Shown here piece after piece: positions 18,184 to 27,659 of a stretch of DNA of 64,000 nucleotides. Location: positions 1 to 64,000 of the forward strand of contig JAJZPI010000001.1 in NCBI GenBank assembly GCA_021811275.1, read 5' to 3'. The notes below the pieces were generated by a model that was not told the DNA's origin, did no database searches, and worked only from the letters and a program-made list of their open reading frames with translations. Positions within the stretch are counted from its first letter, which is position 1; each line of letters begins with the position of its first letter. Source of the stretch: Deltaproteobacteria bacterium (GTDB lineage: Bacteria > Desulfobacterota > Desulfarculia > Desulfarculales > Desulfarculaceae). A program made the position numbers and the translations under genes.

Positions 18184-19410
18184 TCAGTTCTTATAAAGTT
18201 CCACCTGGTCCAAGGGCTTCAGAGGATCGCCGGGACGGAAGCGGTGCAGGGTGAATTCCACGCCCCGGGGACCGACCTTGGTTACCAGATAGTTGTATTC
18301 CTCAACCCGGGACTGGCCCAGCCAATAGCGCTCCTCGGGATAGCCTTCGGGGGGCGGGTTGGCCTTGAGCTTCTGGGGCGCGCCGCCGCCGCCCAGGAGC
18401 AGGTAGCGGATGCCGTCGGCGTAGTAGATCTCGGTGGAGTGCACGTGGCCATTGAACACGGCTATGTTGAGGCTCCTGGCGAAGGGCTTGAGATATGGGT
18501 GGGGATTGTCGGACATGGGCAGGGGCCCGTGGCCGGCCAGGCAGAAGGAGGGCTTGTGGTAGACCACGAAGACGTTGCGAATCTTCTTCTCGCGCGCCTC
18601 GTTGAGCCATTCGGTCAGAGTCTGCATCTGGTACTGGAAATTGGGATGATTGCTGAACCAACCCTCGCCGGTCGGACCGTAGGTGCCCGAGTCCAGGAAG
18701 ATGAAGCGGCAGCCGCCGTGGTCGAAATGGTAGATGCGTTTGTCCTTGGAAAAGCCCAGCTTGGTCAGGTAGGGCATGGTGCTCAGGACGCCGGCAAGGT
18801 CGTCATCGCCCCAGACCTCGTGATTGCCCAGCGCGGGGAAGAAGCGGCCGGGCAGGCCCAGCGCGGCGTCGGCGGGAGGCAATTTGGACAGGAATCTGTC
18901 GTTGAACTCCTGCCAGCCGGGATTATGGTCGAGGTCCTGGCCCTGATGCCCCCAGAGCATCACGTCGCCGGTGTGCAGGGCGAAGGCCGAGCCCGTTTTG
19001 ATTTCGGACAGCACCCGGCGCAAGACCCAGTTGAGTCCCTGACGGCGCAGGATCACCTGGCCATCGCGCACGCCCAGCCAGGGCCAGCCGTCGCGGTAGA
19101 AATAGGTGGTGGGCCCCTCCTTGCCCGAGGCCGGTTCCACCAGGCGCTCCAACTGCCCGGTTTGGGGGTCGAAGAACAGCTCCGGCGAGGCGGCGGGGTA
19201 GCGTTCGCCGAGCATTTGCCTGATTTGTTGCGATTGCCAGACCCCGGCGGCGATGAAGCTTTCCGAGCGGGTGTCGCCGAAGACCACGAAGGAGAATTCC
19301 TTGTCTTGGGCGGCGGCGGGAAGGGCCCAGAGGCAGACCAGGGCCAGCATGACCAGCAGAAGAAGCGCCTTGCGTCGGCGGCGCGGGTGGTGTTCGAAGG
19401 CCAACGTCAT
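18184..19410 (-). CDS. Exported calcineurin-like metallophosphoesterase
   Basis: A 408-residue secreted or membrane-anchored protein. A basic N-terminus and hydrophobic signal (LLLLVMLALVCLWALPAAAQ) precede the metal-binding motifs FGDTR, HTGDVMLWG, GNHEVWGDDD and FNGHVHSTE of the calcineurin-like phosphoesterase superfamily. The substrate is unknown. ATG 19408-19410 (MTLAFEHH) has AAGGAG upstream; the track start at 19512 would run into the pgpA leader. It is divergent from pgpA. Confidence 0.85.
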   Translation of the reverse strand: MTLAFEHHPRRRRKALLLLVMLALVCLWALPAAAQDKEFSFVVFGDTRSESFIAAGVWQSQQIRQMLGERYPAASPELFFDPQTGQLERLVEPASGKEGPTTYFYRDGWPWLGVRDGQVILRRQGLNWVLRRVLSEIKTGSAFALHTGDVMLWGHQGQDLDHNPGWQEFNDRFLSKLPPADAALGLPGRFFPALGNHEVWGDDDLAGVLSTMPYLTKLGFSKDKRIYHFDHGGCRFIFLDSGTYGPTGEGWFSNHPNFQYQMQTLTEWLNEAREKKIRNVFVVYHKPSFCLAGHGPLPMSDNPHPYLKPFARSLNIAVFNGHVHSTEIYYADGIRYLLLGGGGAPQKLKANPPPEGYPEERYWLGQSRVEEYNYLVTKVGPRGVEFTLHRFRPGDPLKPLDQVELYKN

Positions 19411-19556
19411 GTCTTTGCTCCTTAGGGGGGCTTCAGTATACCCAGCCCACGGCGGCAGGGGAAGCGCCATGCGGGGTGTGCCATGGGCGGTGCTGTCCGG
19501 GGCGGGTGTCATCCCCGCGGCTAGCGCATATAATGGCGGCAGCCCAGGGAGGGACC

Positions 19557-20060
19557 GTGAACAGGACCGATGATTTTAAGCAGGGGGCGCGGGACAGGGG
19601 CCTGCGCTTCATGGCCAGCCTGGGGGTGGGGCTTCTGCCCGGGCCCCAAGGCACCTACGCCTCGCTGGCTACCTGCGCGGCGGCCCTGGCCTGGTTGGCG
19701 GCCGGGGGCGCGCCCCTGGCCGGGCCCTGGTACGCGGCCCTGGTGCTGGCGATGAGCGCTGCTTCGGTGGCGGTGGCCCAGGCGGCGGTTAAGCGCCGGG
19801 TTTTTGGGCAGAGCGAGGACCCCGGCCAGATCGTCATCGATGAATCGGCCGGCCAGCTCCTGGCCCTTTACGGCGTGGCCCACCCGGGCTGGGAGATGTT
19901 GGCCGCCCTGGCCGCATTCCGCTTCTTCGACATAGCCAAGCCCTGGCCGGTGAACGCATCCCAGCGTTTGCCCGGCGGCTGGGGGGTCACGGCCGACGAT
20001 TTCTTGGCCGGGCTTTACGCCCTGGCCCTGGTCAGGCTTTTGGCGTCTTGGCTGGGTTAG
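19557..20060 (+). CDS. pgpA: Phosphatidylglycerophosphatase A
   Basis: A 167-residue membrane phosphatase that converts phosphatidylglycerol phosphate to phosphatidylglycerol. Family motifs are LPGPQGTYASL, DPGQIVIDESAGQ, FRFFDIAKPWPV and GVTADDFLAG. I chose GTG 19557 because GGAGGGACC precedes it and it gives the standard family length; the track start (19476) adds a non-homologous extension. A TATAAT at 19529-19534 may be the -10 box. The 3' end overlaps the convergent fur-family gene by 29 nt. Confidence 0.9.
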   Translation: MNRTDDFKQGARDRGLRFMASLGVGLLPGPQGTYASLATCAAALAWLAAGGAPLAGPWYAALVLAMSAASVAVAQAAVKRRVFGQSEDPGQIVIDESAGQLLALYGVAHPGWEMLAALAAFRFFDIAKPWPVNASQRLPGGWGVTADDFLAGLYALALVRLLASWLG

Positions 20061-20493
20061 TCACTTGGCCTTGGCAGGCCGGGCAGGTCCCCAGCACCTC
20101 CAGCTTGTGGCCGTCGACCAGATAGCCCATCTCGCGCGCCAGGCGTTCTTCCACCCCGCGCAAGGTCGGCTCGGAAAACTCCACCACCTGGCCGCAGCGC
20201 AGGCAGCGCAGATGGCAGTGGTGCTCATGACCGTAGGTGTGCTCGTAGAGGGTTTGGCCGGAGTCCTGAAAAACCTGGGCCACCAGGCCGGCGTCGATCA
20301 ACAGCGGCAGAGTGCGGTAGATGCTGGCGCGGGATATCTGGCGGCGTTTCTTGCGCAGCGCCAGGTAGAGGTCCTCCACGCTGAAATGGTCGTGGCGGGC
20401 GAATATCTCGCGCACGATTGACTCGCGTTCGGGCGTGTAGCGCATGTTGCGCCGGGCGATGTACTCCCGCAGGATCTCCAGCTCCGAGCCCAA
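20032..20493 (-). CDS. Fur-family transcriptional regulator
   Basis: A protein of about 153 residues with an N-terminal winged-helix domain (RYTPERESIVREIFAR, RASIYRTLPLL), the metal-binding cluster HEHHCHLRCLRCG and a second CPAC pair at the C-terminus. These features fit the Fur/PerR/Zur family; which metal or oxidant it senses is not decidable by eye. The TTG at 20491-20493 has GGGAGG upstream; the track start (TTG 20511) is the alternative. Its tail overlaps the convergent pgpA tail by 29 nt, so antisense interference is possible. Confidence 0.88.
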   Translation of the reverse strand: MGSELEILREYIARRNMRYTPERESIVREIFARHDHFSVEDLYLALRKKRRQISRASIYRTLPLLIDAGLVAQVFQDSGQTLYEHTYGHEHHCHLRCLRCGQVVEFSEPTLRGVEERLAREMGYLVDGHKLEVLGTCPACQGQVTNPAKTPKA

Positions 20494-20560
20494 ATTCGGC
20501 CTCCCAACCAACTAGTTCCGGTCCGGGGCGGGTAGTTGGGCTTGCTGCCCAGCCCTGAGG

Positions 20561-21952
20561 TTAGTTTTTGGCCGCCGCCCTGTCAAGCTCGCCGGCCGCG
20601 GGCCGCTCCATCAGTTCCGAGACCGGCACGATCTCCATTTCCCGGCGCAGGCGCTCGGCGAAGGCTTCGAGGGCATCCAGGGTGGCTCCGTGGGGATGGC
20701 CGATGGCGATGACCTGGCCCTGGTGCTGGGCCATCTTGAGCAGCCGCGCCAACTGCAAATCCACCGCCGCGCGGGCCGGCTCGTGATCCAGGAAGATATC
20801 GCGCTGGGCGTTGGCCAGGCCCATCCGGGCTGCCGTCTCCCGGGCCTGGGAGCGCGGGGAGGTCACGCTGTCCAGGAAAAACAGCTGCTGGTCGCGCAGC
20901 ACGGCCAGCACCGCCGACAGCGCCACGGGGTTTTCGCTGAACAGCGATCCCATGTGGTTGTTGACCCCCACCGCTCCGGGCACCGAGCGCAAGTCCTCCA
21001 GGGTGATCCGCTTGATTTCTACGGCGTTCATGCCCGTGAGCAGGGCCCCCTTGCCCAACTGGCTGGTGGAGTGGGCCTTGGCCTCCATGGGCAGGTGCAG
21101 GAGTACCTGCAAGCCCTTGGCCTTGGCCATCTCGGCGATCTGGCGGCCATGGGGCGACCTGGGCAGCACGGCCATGGTCAGGGGCAGACCCAGGCCCAGA
21201 AGCCGCTGGGCAGGCTCCAATTGATAGCCCAGGTCGTCGATGACGATGGCCACTCGCGGCTTTTGGCCTGGCGAGGATGGACGGGGACGCGTGAGTGGAG
21301 GCGCGCCGGGCAAAAGCAGGCGCAGGATGTGGGTGGGCGAGCCCTGCAAGGAGACGTTGAGCAACGCCTGCTCGTGGTTGATCTGCCAGGAACCCTGGGC
21401 CTTGGTTGCGGCCAGTTGGGCGGAGACGCTGCGCTCCACGGCTCGGAGGTTTTGTTCTGGGGTGAGCTTGGCCGCCAGTACCGCCACCTCGCCTTGGGGC
21501 GTTGTCCGGACCTTCAGGTGTACCGAGGCCGGTTCCACCCCGGCTATGCGCAGCCCCGCGAAAAGCGCCTCGTCCACGGCCTGCAACTCGCGGGCGCTGA
21601 TCTGGGCCGGCGGAGCCTCTTCATAGGGGAGCGGCATGGGCAGGGTGGTGGCCGGCGCGGTCCGGGGGGCAGACACATCCTGCGAGGCCCGCGGCCCTGC
21701 TTGCGCGGCGGTACGGGTCTGGGATGCCGGCTCCTTGAGGGCCTCCCACCACCAGGCCAGGATCAGGCCGGAAACCACCAGGGCCAGCCCCAGGCTCCAC
21801 AGCAGCCAGGAGCGCAGGCCTGAAAAACGGCCCCGGCCCGGTCGAGACCGGGGCCGGGGTTTGCGGCGGGGTTTGCCCTTGTCTGCGGCGCGGGGCCGGC
21901 TGGCGCGGGTCTTGCTGCCGCGGGGCTGCCGGGGGCGGCTGCCGGGAGCCAC
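20561..21952 (-). CDS. Divergent polysaccharide deacetylase family protein (YibQ-like)
   Basis: A 463-residue protein. A very basic N-terminus (about 45 residues) and one transmembrane helix (about 48-68) precede a low-complexity linker and a C-terminal divergent polysaccharide deacetylase domain. Domain motifs are VAIVIDDLGY, LHLPMEAK, GVNNHMGSLF, FFLDSVTS and AIGHPH. Such proteins are often found beside envC and ctpA genes. The enzymatic role of the divergent family is not well established. The GTG start overlaps the ctpA stop by 1 nt (TAGTG), indicating translational coupling. Confidence 0.85.
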   Translation of the reverse strand: MAPGSRPRQPRGSKTRASRPRAADKGKPRRKPRPRSRPGRGRFSGLRSWLLWSLGLALVVSGLILAWWWEALKEPASQTRTAAQAGPRASQDVSAPRTAPATTLPMPLPYEEAPPAQISARELQAVDEALFAGLRIAGVEPASVHLKVRTTPQGEVAVLAAKLTPEQNLRAVERSVSAQLAATKAQGSWQINHEQALLNVSLQGSPTHILRLLLPGAPPLTRPRPSSPGQKPRVAIVIDDLGYQLEPAQRLLGLGLPLTMAVLPRSPHGRQIAEMAKAKGLQVLLHLPMEAKAHSTSQLGKGALLTGMNAVEIKRITLEDLRSVPGAVGVNNHMGSLFSENPVALSAVLAVLRDQQLFFLDSVTSPRSQARETAARMGLANAQRDIFLDHEPARAAVDLQLARLLKMAQHQGQVIAIGHPHGATLDALEAFAERLRREMEIVPVSELMERPAAGELDRAAAKN

Positions 21953-23319
21953 TAGTTGGCGGGAGCCAGAGCCGCCTGGGATGGCTGTTTGGCGCCCGAG
22001 CTATTGAAGACCTGCCAGGCCTTGAGCAGGTCCAACGCCCTCCGCAGCTGGTTGTCCTGGGCCAGCTTGTCGCTTTGCATGTAGAGCTTGTTTTCGCCGG
22101 CGGCTCCCCCTTCGGCCTTCTTGCTCTGAGGCTTTTCCTCGGCGGGCATGGCCCCGGAGAGGTCCTTCTCCCGGATGGAGGCCCCGGCATCGGCGGCGTT
22201 CTTCTTGGCTTCGGGGGGCTCAAAGGCCACCACCAGGTCGGGCTCGATCCCCTTGGCCTGGATGGCCCGGCCGTTGGGGGTGTAGTAGCGGGCGGTGGTG
22301 AGCCTGAGCGCGCCCTTGTCCTCCAAGGGGATGATGGTCTGCACCGAGCCCTTGCCGAAGGTGGTGGTGCCCAGAATCATGGCCCGCTTGTGGTCCTGCA
22401 AGGCCCCGGCCACGATCTCGCTGGCGCTGGCCGAACCGTTGTTGACCAGACATATCACTGGGTAGTCCCCGGCCTTGCCTTGGCCGCTGGCCTTGAAGAC
22501 CATCTGCTGGCTGGCCTGACGCCCCTTGGTGGAAACTATGACGCCTTCCTTGACGAACTGGTCGGTGACGCTGACCGCCTCCTGCAACAGGCCGCCGGGG
22601 TCGTTGCGCAGGTCGAGCACCATACCGCGCAGGGGGATCTTCTGGGATTGCAGAACCGCCAAGGCCTTGATCAGGTCCTGGGTGGTGTCCTCCTGGAAGC
22701 TGGCGATGCGCACGTAGCCGAAGCCGTCCTCAAGCAGGTTGTAGCGCACGCTGTGCATGGGGATTACGTCGCGGGTGATGGAAATGTCGGAGAGCTTCTG
22801 AATGCCCTCGCGCAGGATGGTCAGCACAACCTTGGTGCCCTTGACCCCGCGGATGGATTTGACCGCGTCGTGGAGGCTCATGCCCTTGGTCAACTTGCCG
22901 TCGATCTTGATGATGCGGTCGCCGGCCTGGACTCCGGCCAAAAAGGCGGGGGTGCCCTCGATGGGCGAAACCACCGTGAGCACGCCGTCCTTCTGGGTTA
23001 TCTCTATGCCTATGCCGTGGAAGCTGCCCCTGGTTTCGATCTGCAGGTCCTTGAACTCGTCGGGCGTGAGATAGGCCGAGTGGGGGTCCAGGCTGCTCAC
23101 CATGCCCTTGAGGGCCTCGGTGATCAGTTCCTCGGAGGTTTTTTTCTCCACGTACTTGCTCTCGATTTCCGAGAGCACCTCGGTAAAGACCCTCATGCGC
23201 TGGTATTCGGCGTCGCCGGCGGCCTTGGCCGTTTCCGGGGAAAGTTTGGGCAAGGCGACGGCCGTCGCCAGAGCCAGGCCGAGGGCCACGATGATGGTTT
23301 TGAGAATGCCGGAGCGCAT
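21952..23319 (-). CDS. ctpA: C-terminal processing peptidase (S41, CtpA)
   Basis: A 455-residue periplasmic serine protease with an N-terminal signal/anchor (ILKTIIVALGLALATAVALP). A PDZ domain lies around GVQAGDRIIKIDG. The S41 catalytic dyad has Ser in NNGSASASE near residue 295 and Lys in FGKGSVQ near 320. CtpA-type enzymes trim or degrade periplasmic proteins, often peptidoglycan hydrolases. ATG 23317-23319 (MRSGILK) follows GGGAGG. The C-terminal about 80 residues after the catalytic core are low complexity. It is the second-to-last gene of the envelope operon and is translationally coupled to the deacetylase gene. Confidence 0.92.
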   Translation of the reverse strand: MRSGILKTIIVALGLALATAVALPKLSPETAKAAGDAEYQRMRVFTEVLSEIESKYVEKKTSEELITEALKGMVSSLDPHSAYLTPDEFKDLQIETRGSFHGIGIEITQKDGVLTVVSPIEGTPAFLAGVQAGDRIIKIDGKLTKGMSLHDAVKSIRGVKGTKVVLTILREGIQKLSDISITRDVIPMHSVRYNLLEDGFGYVRIASFQEDTTQDLIKALAVLQSQKIPLRGMVLDLRNDPGGLLQEAVSVTDQFVKEGVIVSTKGRQASQQMVFKASGQGKAGDYPVICLVNNGSASASEIVAGALQDHKRAMILGTTTFGKGSVQTIIPLEDKGALRLTTARYYTPNGRAIQAKGIEPDLVVAFEPPEAKKNAADAGASIREKDLSGAMPAEEKPQSKKAEGGAAGENKLYMQSDKLAQDNQLRRALDLLKAWQVFNSSGAKQPSQAALAPAN

Positions 23320-23380
23320 GCAAGCCTCCCACAAGGGATAAAAAACAGCTAACTAGATTATCCGCATGATCGCTTGCTAG

Positions 23381-24508
23381 TCAAGGGGAGATGCTCAGCC
23401 AATCCAGGGGGTTTTCGGGCTGGGTGCCCTTACGCAACTCCAGGTAGAGCAGCCCCGAGCCGTCCAGGGTCCCCACGGGCTCGCCGGCCTTGACATCCTG
23501 GCCCGCGACCACCGAGAGGGTGCCCAGGTTGGCCAGGACGGTATGCACCCTCTGGCCATGGTCCAGGACCACCACCCGGTCGTAGCCGGTCAGGCTGGCG
23601 GCATGGACCACGGTGCCGGCCCAGGGCGCGCGCACCGGCGCTCCTGGCCGCGCCTCGATGAGCACCCCACGCTGGCCGTGCCCCCAGCGGCCCTTGATCC
23701 GGCCCTCCACCGGCGGGGAGAGCCGTCCCCGGGCCCGGGCCACGCTCCCGTCGCCGGCATCCTGCCCCTCGCCCAGGGCGAAAGTGCGGGCCAGGCGGGC
23801 CTCGGCCTCGCTCAAGAGCGCTACGTTCTCGTCCAGGGCCTTCCGCCGCGCCGCCAGTTCGGCCATGGCCTGCTGGCGGGCCTGCTTTAGGGTCAGTAGC
23901 CGGTTCCGGTTCTCTCCCAACTGCCGTCGCAGTTCCTGAATCTCGTTCTGGCGATAGGCCAGGATGGCCCGCAAATCCGCCAGGGCGGCGCTTTGGGCCA
24001 TAAGCTCCTTGCGCGCCTTCTGCTCGTGATCCAGAAGCCGGGTCAGGGCCGCGGTGCGGGTGAGCACATCGTGGAAATCTGTGGCCGAGGCCCAGAGCGA
24101 AAGGCTCAAGTCGGGGCCGAAAAGGTAGAGGGCGCGCAGGTGGCGGTGGTAGCGGCGGCGCAGGGCTTCCACCCGAGGAGCCATTTCCTCCTGCTGTTGG
24201 CGCACCTCGGGCAGCCGATCCGAAACTTCCGCCTCCTGGCGCGTCATCTCCAGGGCGTCGCTTTCGCCGGCGGCGATTTCCCCTTCAAGGCGCTTGATCT
24301 CCTTCCTGGCCCGTTCCAACGACTCGGCTATCTGCTCGCGCTGCTCCAGGGCAGAGGTTAGGCGCTCCTTGAGCTCCTCGCCGGCCTCCTGGGGGGTCTG
24401 AGCCGCGGCCGGCGGGGCGCAAAGGCACAGGGCCAGCGAAAGGGAAACGACGCACAGGAGAGCAGGGAGGAACAAAGCCAGGCCGCGCGGCCGCACCGGT
24501 CGCCTCAC
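23381..24508 (-). CDS. envC: EnvC-like murein hydrolase activator (LytM/M23 with coiled coil)
   Basis: A 375-residue exported protein: signal peptide (residues about 10-36), a long coiled coil (about 40-240) and a C-terminal LytM domain (about 260-370). The LytM domain appears degenerate: GRWGHGQ is in place of the first Zn-binding site and LLYLELRKG replaces the HxH motif, as in EnvC, which activates amidases rather than cutting peptidoglycan itself. The start overlaps the ftsX stop by 4 nt. In the FtsEX-EnvC system the ABC transporter controls the coiled coil, and this gene order fits that model. Confidence 0.88.
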   Translation of the reverse strand: MRRPVRPRGLALFLPALLCVVSLSLALCLCAPPAAAQTPQEAGEELKERLTSALEQREQIAESLERARKEIKRLEGEIAAGESDALEMTRQEAEVSDRLPEVRQQQEEMAPRVEALRRRYHRHLRALYLFGPDLSLSLWASATDFHDVLTRTAALTRLLDHEQKARKELMAQSAALADLRAILAYRQNEIQELRRQLGENRNRLLTLKQARQQAMAELAARRKALDENVALLSEAEARLARTFALGEGQDAGDGSVARARGRLSPPVEGRIKGRWGHGQRGVLIEARPGAPVRAPWAGTVVHAASLTGYDRVVVLDHGQRVHTVLANLGTLSVVAGQDVKAGEPVGTLDGSGLLYLELRKGTQPENPLDWLSISP

Positions 24509-25431
24509 GACACGCCCTTGGGGCGCAGCGCGCGACCCACGCCCAAGAGGCCGCCCAGCACCCCGGCCGTGACGGCCAGGCCCAGGAGCGCGGCCGGGAC
24601 CGTCCAGGGGAAATCCAGCAATACTCCCAGGTCCAGGCCCAGGGGCAGTTGGCCCGGGGTTTTCAAAATTTGCATGAGTCCCCAGACCAAGGCCGAGGCC
24701 AGGGCCGAGGCCAGGCAGGCCTGGATCACCGCCTCCAGCACGAAAGGCCAGCGCACGTAGGAGGGCTTGGCCCCCACCAGGTCCAGGATTTCCAGCTGGT
24801 CGCGGCGCACGTAGATGGCCAGACGCACGGTGTTGCTGACCAGGAGCACCACCCCCAGGAACAGGAGGGTGCCCAGAGCCCAGGCAGCCTCGCCCAGGGA
24901 ACGGGAGGCATCCTCCAGCCCCGAAAGCCAGGGCCGGCTGGTGACCACCTCGGCCACCTCGGGCAGCGCTTTGAGTCTGGCGATCATCTCGGGTCCGGGT
25001 GATTTGCCCGGGGCCATGAATATCTCCACGGCGTTGGGCAGAGGGTTGTCCTCAAGGCCTTCCAGTAGGCCGGCGTGGGGCCCCAACTGCTTGCGGAAGC
25101 GGTCTAGGGCCTCCTGACGGTCGACGAAACGCACCTCGGCCGCCTCGGCCGGCCCGTGCGGGCCGGGGTTGGTCAGGCTGGCCGTCAGCTCCGCTGCCAA
25201 TTGGCGGCCCTCGTCTATGCCGGCCCCGTCGGCCATGACCACCATCAGGGCGCCCCCCGTGCGCAGCTCGCTTCCCGCCTGGCGCAGGTTCAGGCAGAGG
25301 GTGAAGTAGGCCCCCACGATGGCCAGGGCCACGGTCAGGGTGGTGATGGCCACGCCTTGCAGCCAGGGGTCCTCGCGCATCTGGACCAGGGCTCGGCTCA
25401 AGGGGCCGTGGCGGCGGGCGGGTCGGCTCAT
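24505..25431 (-). CDS. ftsX: Cell-division ABC permease FtsX
   Basis: A 308-residue FtsX-type permease with a cytoplasmic N-terminus, one TM ([19 protein letters not shown]), a large periplasmic loop and three further TM helices in the C-terminal half. The family pattern [23 protein letters not shown] is clear. It transmits FtsE ATPase activity to periplasmic amidase activators. It overlaps ftsE by 4 nt at its start and envC by 4 nt at its end, so the three genes are tightly coupled. Confidence 0.92.
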   Translation of the reverse strand: MSRPARRHGPLSRALVQMREDPWLQGVAITTLTVALAIVGAYFTLCLNLRQAGSELRTGGALMVVMADGAGIDEGRQLAAELTASLTNPGPHGPAEAAEVRFVDRQEALDRFRKQLGPHAGLLEGLEDNPLPNAVEIFMAPGKSPGPEMIARLKALPEVAEVVTSRPWLSGLEDASRSLGEAAWALGTLLFLGVVLLVSNTVRLAIYVRRDQLEILDLVGAKPSYVRWPFVLEAVIQACLASALASALVWGLMQILKTPGQLPLGLDLGVLLDFPWTVPAALLGLAVTAGVLGGLLGVGRALRPKGVS

Positions 25432-26096
25432 GGGCGCTCCTCGTGCAGATGGCCCTCGGCCAGGCGCACCACCCGCGCACCGCGCACCAGGCCCAGCAGC
25501 TTGGGGTCGTGGGTGGCCACCAGTACCGTGGCCCCCTGGGCGTGGGCCTGCACCAGAAGCCGCATGACCTCAAGGGCGGTGCCGGGGTCAAGGTTGCCGG
25601 TGGGCTCGTCGGCCAGGAGCAGGGGAGGGCGGCCCACCAGGGCGCGGGCGATGGCCACCCGCTGCTGCTCGCCGCCGCTCAAGGTGTCGGCCCTGGCTTG
25701 GGCCGCGCCGTTCAAGCCGACCTGGGCGACGACCTCTTCCACCCGGCTTACCAGATCGGGACCCCGCCCGCCGGCCACTCGCAGGGCGAGCGCCACGTTT
25801 TCGAAAACGCTCTTTGCCCCGACCAGCTTGAAGTCCTGGAAGATTACCCCCACCTTGCGCCGCAGCAGGGGAAGTTGGCTGGGTTTCAGGCGGCCCAGAT
25901 CCGCCCCGCCCACGCGCACGCTGCCGTTGGTGGGGGATTCGGCGGCGAAAAGCATTCTGAGCAGGGTAGTCTTGCCGGCGCCCGAGGGTCCGGTGAGGAA
26001 AAGGAACTGGCCCGCGGGCACCCGCAGGTCCACCTCGGAAAGGGTGGGCTGGGGACGGTCGTGATAGCGTTTGCCGACCTTGGTCAGGAGGATCAT
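25428..26096 (-). CDS. ftsE: Cell-division ATP-binding protein FtsE
   Basis: A 222-residue ABC ATPase. Walker A is [10 protein letters not shown], the signature is [15 protein letters not shown], Walker B is [12 protein letters not shown] and the switch is ATHD. The FtsE-characteristic segment [10 protein letters not shown] is present. It partners FtsX at the divisome. The ATG is the first gene start of the ftsE-ftsX-envC-ctpA-deacetylase series, 63 nt after the upstream TolC-family gene, which probably shares the transcript. Confidence 0.94.
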   Translation of the reverse strand: MILLTKVGKRYHDRPQPTLSEVDLRVPAGQFLFLTGPSGAGKTTLLRMLFAAESPTNGSVRVGGADLGRLKPSQLPLLRRKVGVIFQDFKLVGAKSVFENVALALRVAGGRGPDLVSRVEEVVAQVGLNGAAQARADTLSGGEQQRVAIARALVGRPPLLLADEPTGNLDPGTALEVMRLLVQAHAQGATVLVATHDPKLLGLVRGARVVRLAEGHLHEERP

Positions 26097-26159
26097 CTGC
26101 GTCCGCTTAGCCTCGGTCCGTCCCGTTTCACCAGCCGTCCCCCGGCCCCATGGCGGCTT

Positions 26160-27578
26160 CTATTTGTCCGAAGCGGCCCCGGCAGGCGGAGCTGGCTTGA
26201 GCATCTCCTCGGGGGTCGGCTTGGCGTCCAGCCCGGGGGGCAGCCCGCGGCCCATGGAGCGCAGCAGCGCGGCCTCGGCCAGGTTGTATTGGGTCAGGGC
26301 CGTATAGTAATTGTTGCGGGCCTTGGTCAAGAGGGTCTGGGCGTCGAGCACCTCGGTATTGGTGGTCAGCTGCTCCTTGAAGCGCTCCTGGGTGATGCGG
26401 AAGTTCTCCTCGGCCGAGACGATGGAGGTCCGGGCGGTGCTGATGTTCTTCTCCGAGTCCTTGAGCGAAAGCCAGGACTGCTTGATCTGCAACTCGACTT
26501 GGTCCTGGAGGTCGCGGCGGGTGGACTCGAGCTTGCGCAGGTTGGCCCGCTTCTGATTCACCTGGTGCAGGGTGCGGCCCCATTCCCAGAAGGGCCAGTT
26601 GACTGCGGTCACCACCTGCCAGTTGGTGGGGTCGTAGACGCTGGAATCGCCGAAATCCCAGTTCTCGCCGGTGAATATGTAGCTGGCTTGCAGGTTTACC
26701 TGGGGGTAATAACCGGCCTCGGCCTGACGCACGTTCTCCTGGCCCTGCTGGAGCTGAACCTCGATGGCCTTGAGTTCGGGCCGCTCCACCCGGCCGGTCT
26801 GGCGGGCCTGCTCGTAGCCGATCTTGACCTCGTGATAGTTCAGCTCGTCCTGAGTTTTCAGGTCGGCCCCCACCGGCCGGCCCAGCAGGGTGTTCAAGGT
26901 GGCGCGGGTCACGGAGACGGAGTTGTCCGCCTGGACCAGCTGCTGCTGGGCCTCGGCCAGTTCCACCTCGACCTTGAGCACGTCGTTGGTGGGCAGGATG
27001 CCCACGTCGAAGAAGTCGCGGGCGGTCTGCAGGTGGCTGGTGAGCTGCACCACCTGTTGGTTGGCCACATCCAAGGACTTTTGAGCCTTGAGGTATTCGA
27101 AGAAGGCTTTCTTGGCCGAGTAGGCCACGTCCAGGCGGGTGAGGAAGACTTGCAGTTCGCTGAAGTCCACGCCCAGGTCTGCCAGCTTGTAGGTGCTGGA
27201 AAGCTTGAAGCCGGTGAAGATGGGCTGGCTGACGGAGGTGGACCATTGGTAGGTGTTCAGGCTACCGGTGTAAAGGTCGCCGTAGCGGGTTCTGATGCGG
27301 GTTAGGTCCTGGGTTCTGTAGTAGTTGTAGTCGGTGCTCAGGGTGGGCAGAAAGCCGGTGATGGTCTCCTTGCGCCGGGAGGTCGCCGCCTCCAGGTCCT
27401 CGCGCGCGCCGGCCAGGTTGGGCGAGTAGCTCAGGGCCTGCTCAATGGCCTGGTTAAGGGTCAAGGCTGGCTGATCCTCGGCCTGGGAGGACGATGCGGC
27501 CAGGGTCAAGGCCAGGGCCAGGGCGCTGATGAGCCTAAATCTGGTCGCAAGCCGGTGTTCTGCGTGGAGCCTAGGCAT
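26160..27578 (-). CDS. TolC family outer-membrane efflux protein
   Basis: A 472-residue protein with a signal peptide (LISALALALTLAASSSQAE) followed by the two repeated TolC half-domains. The periodic alpha-barrel pattern and the start LTLNQAIEQALSYSPNL are typical of outer-membrane factor proteins. It would form a trimeric outer-membrane/periplasmic channel for a type I secretion or RND efflux system, but no inner-membrane partner is adjacent. ATG 27576-27578 has AAAGGGG upstream. It lies just upstream of ftsE in the same direction. Confidence 0.9.
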   Translation of the reverse strand: MPRLHAEHRLATRFRLISALALALTLAASSSQAEDQPALTLNQAIEQALSYSPNLAGAREDLEAATSRRKETITGFLPTLSTDYNYYRTQDLTRIRTRYGDLYTGSLNTYQWSTSVSQPIFTGFKLSSTYKLADLGVDFSELQVFLTRLDVAYSAKKAFFEYLKAQKSLDVANQQVVQLTSHLQTARDFFDVGILPTNDVLKVEVELAEAQQQLVQADNSVSVTRATLNTLLGRPVGADLKTQDELNYHEVKIGYEQARQTGRVERPELKAIEVQLQQGQENVRQAEAGYYPQVNLQASYIFTGENWDFGDSSVYDPTNWQVVTAVNWPFWEWGRTLHQVNQKRANLRKLESTRRDLQDQVELQIKQSWLSLKDSEKNISTARTSIVSAEENFRITQERFKEQLTTNTEVLDAQTLLTKARNNYYTALTQYNLAEAALLRSMGRGLPPGLDAKPTPEEMLKPAPPAGAASDK

Positions 27579-27659
27579 GTTCAACCCCTTTGAGCCCGTC
27601 CGGGGCTTGAGGAATAACGCTCTACCAGACAACGAAATATGGCACCCCGGTCATCGGTG

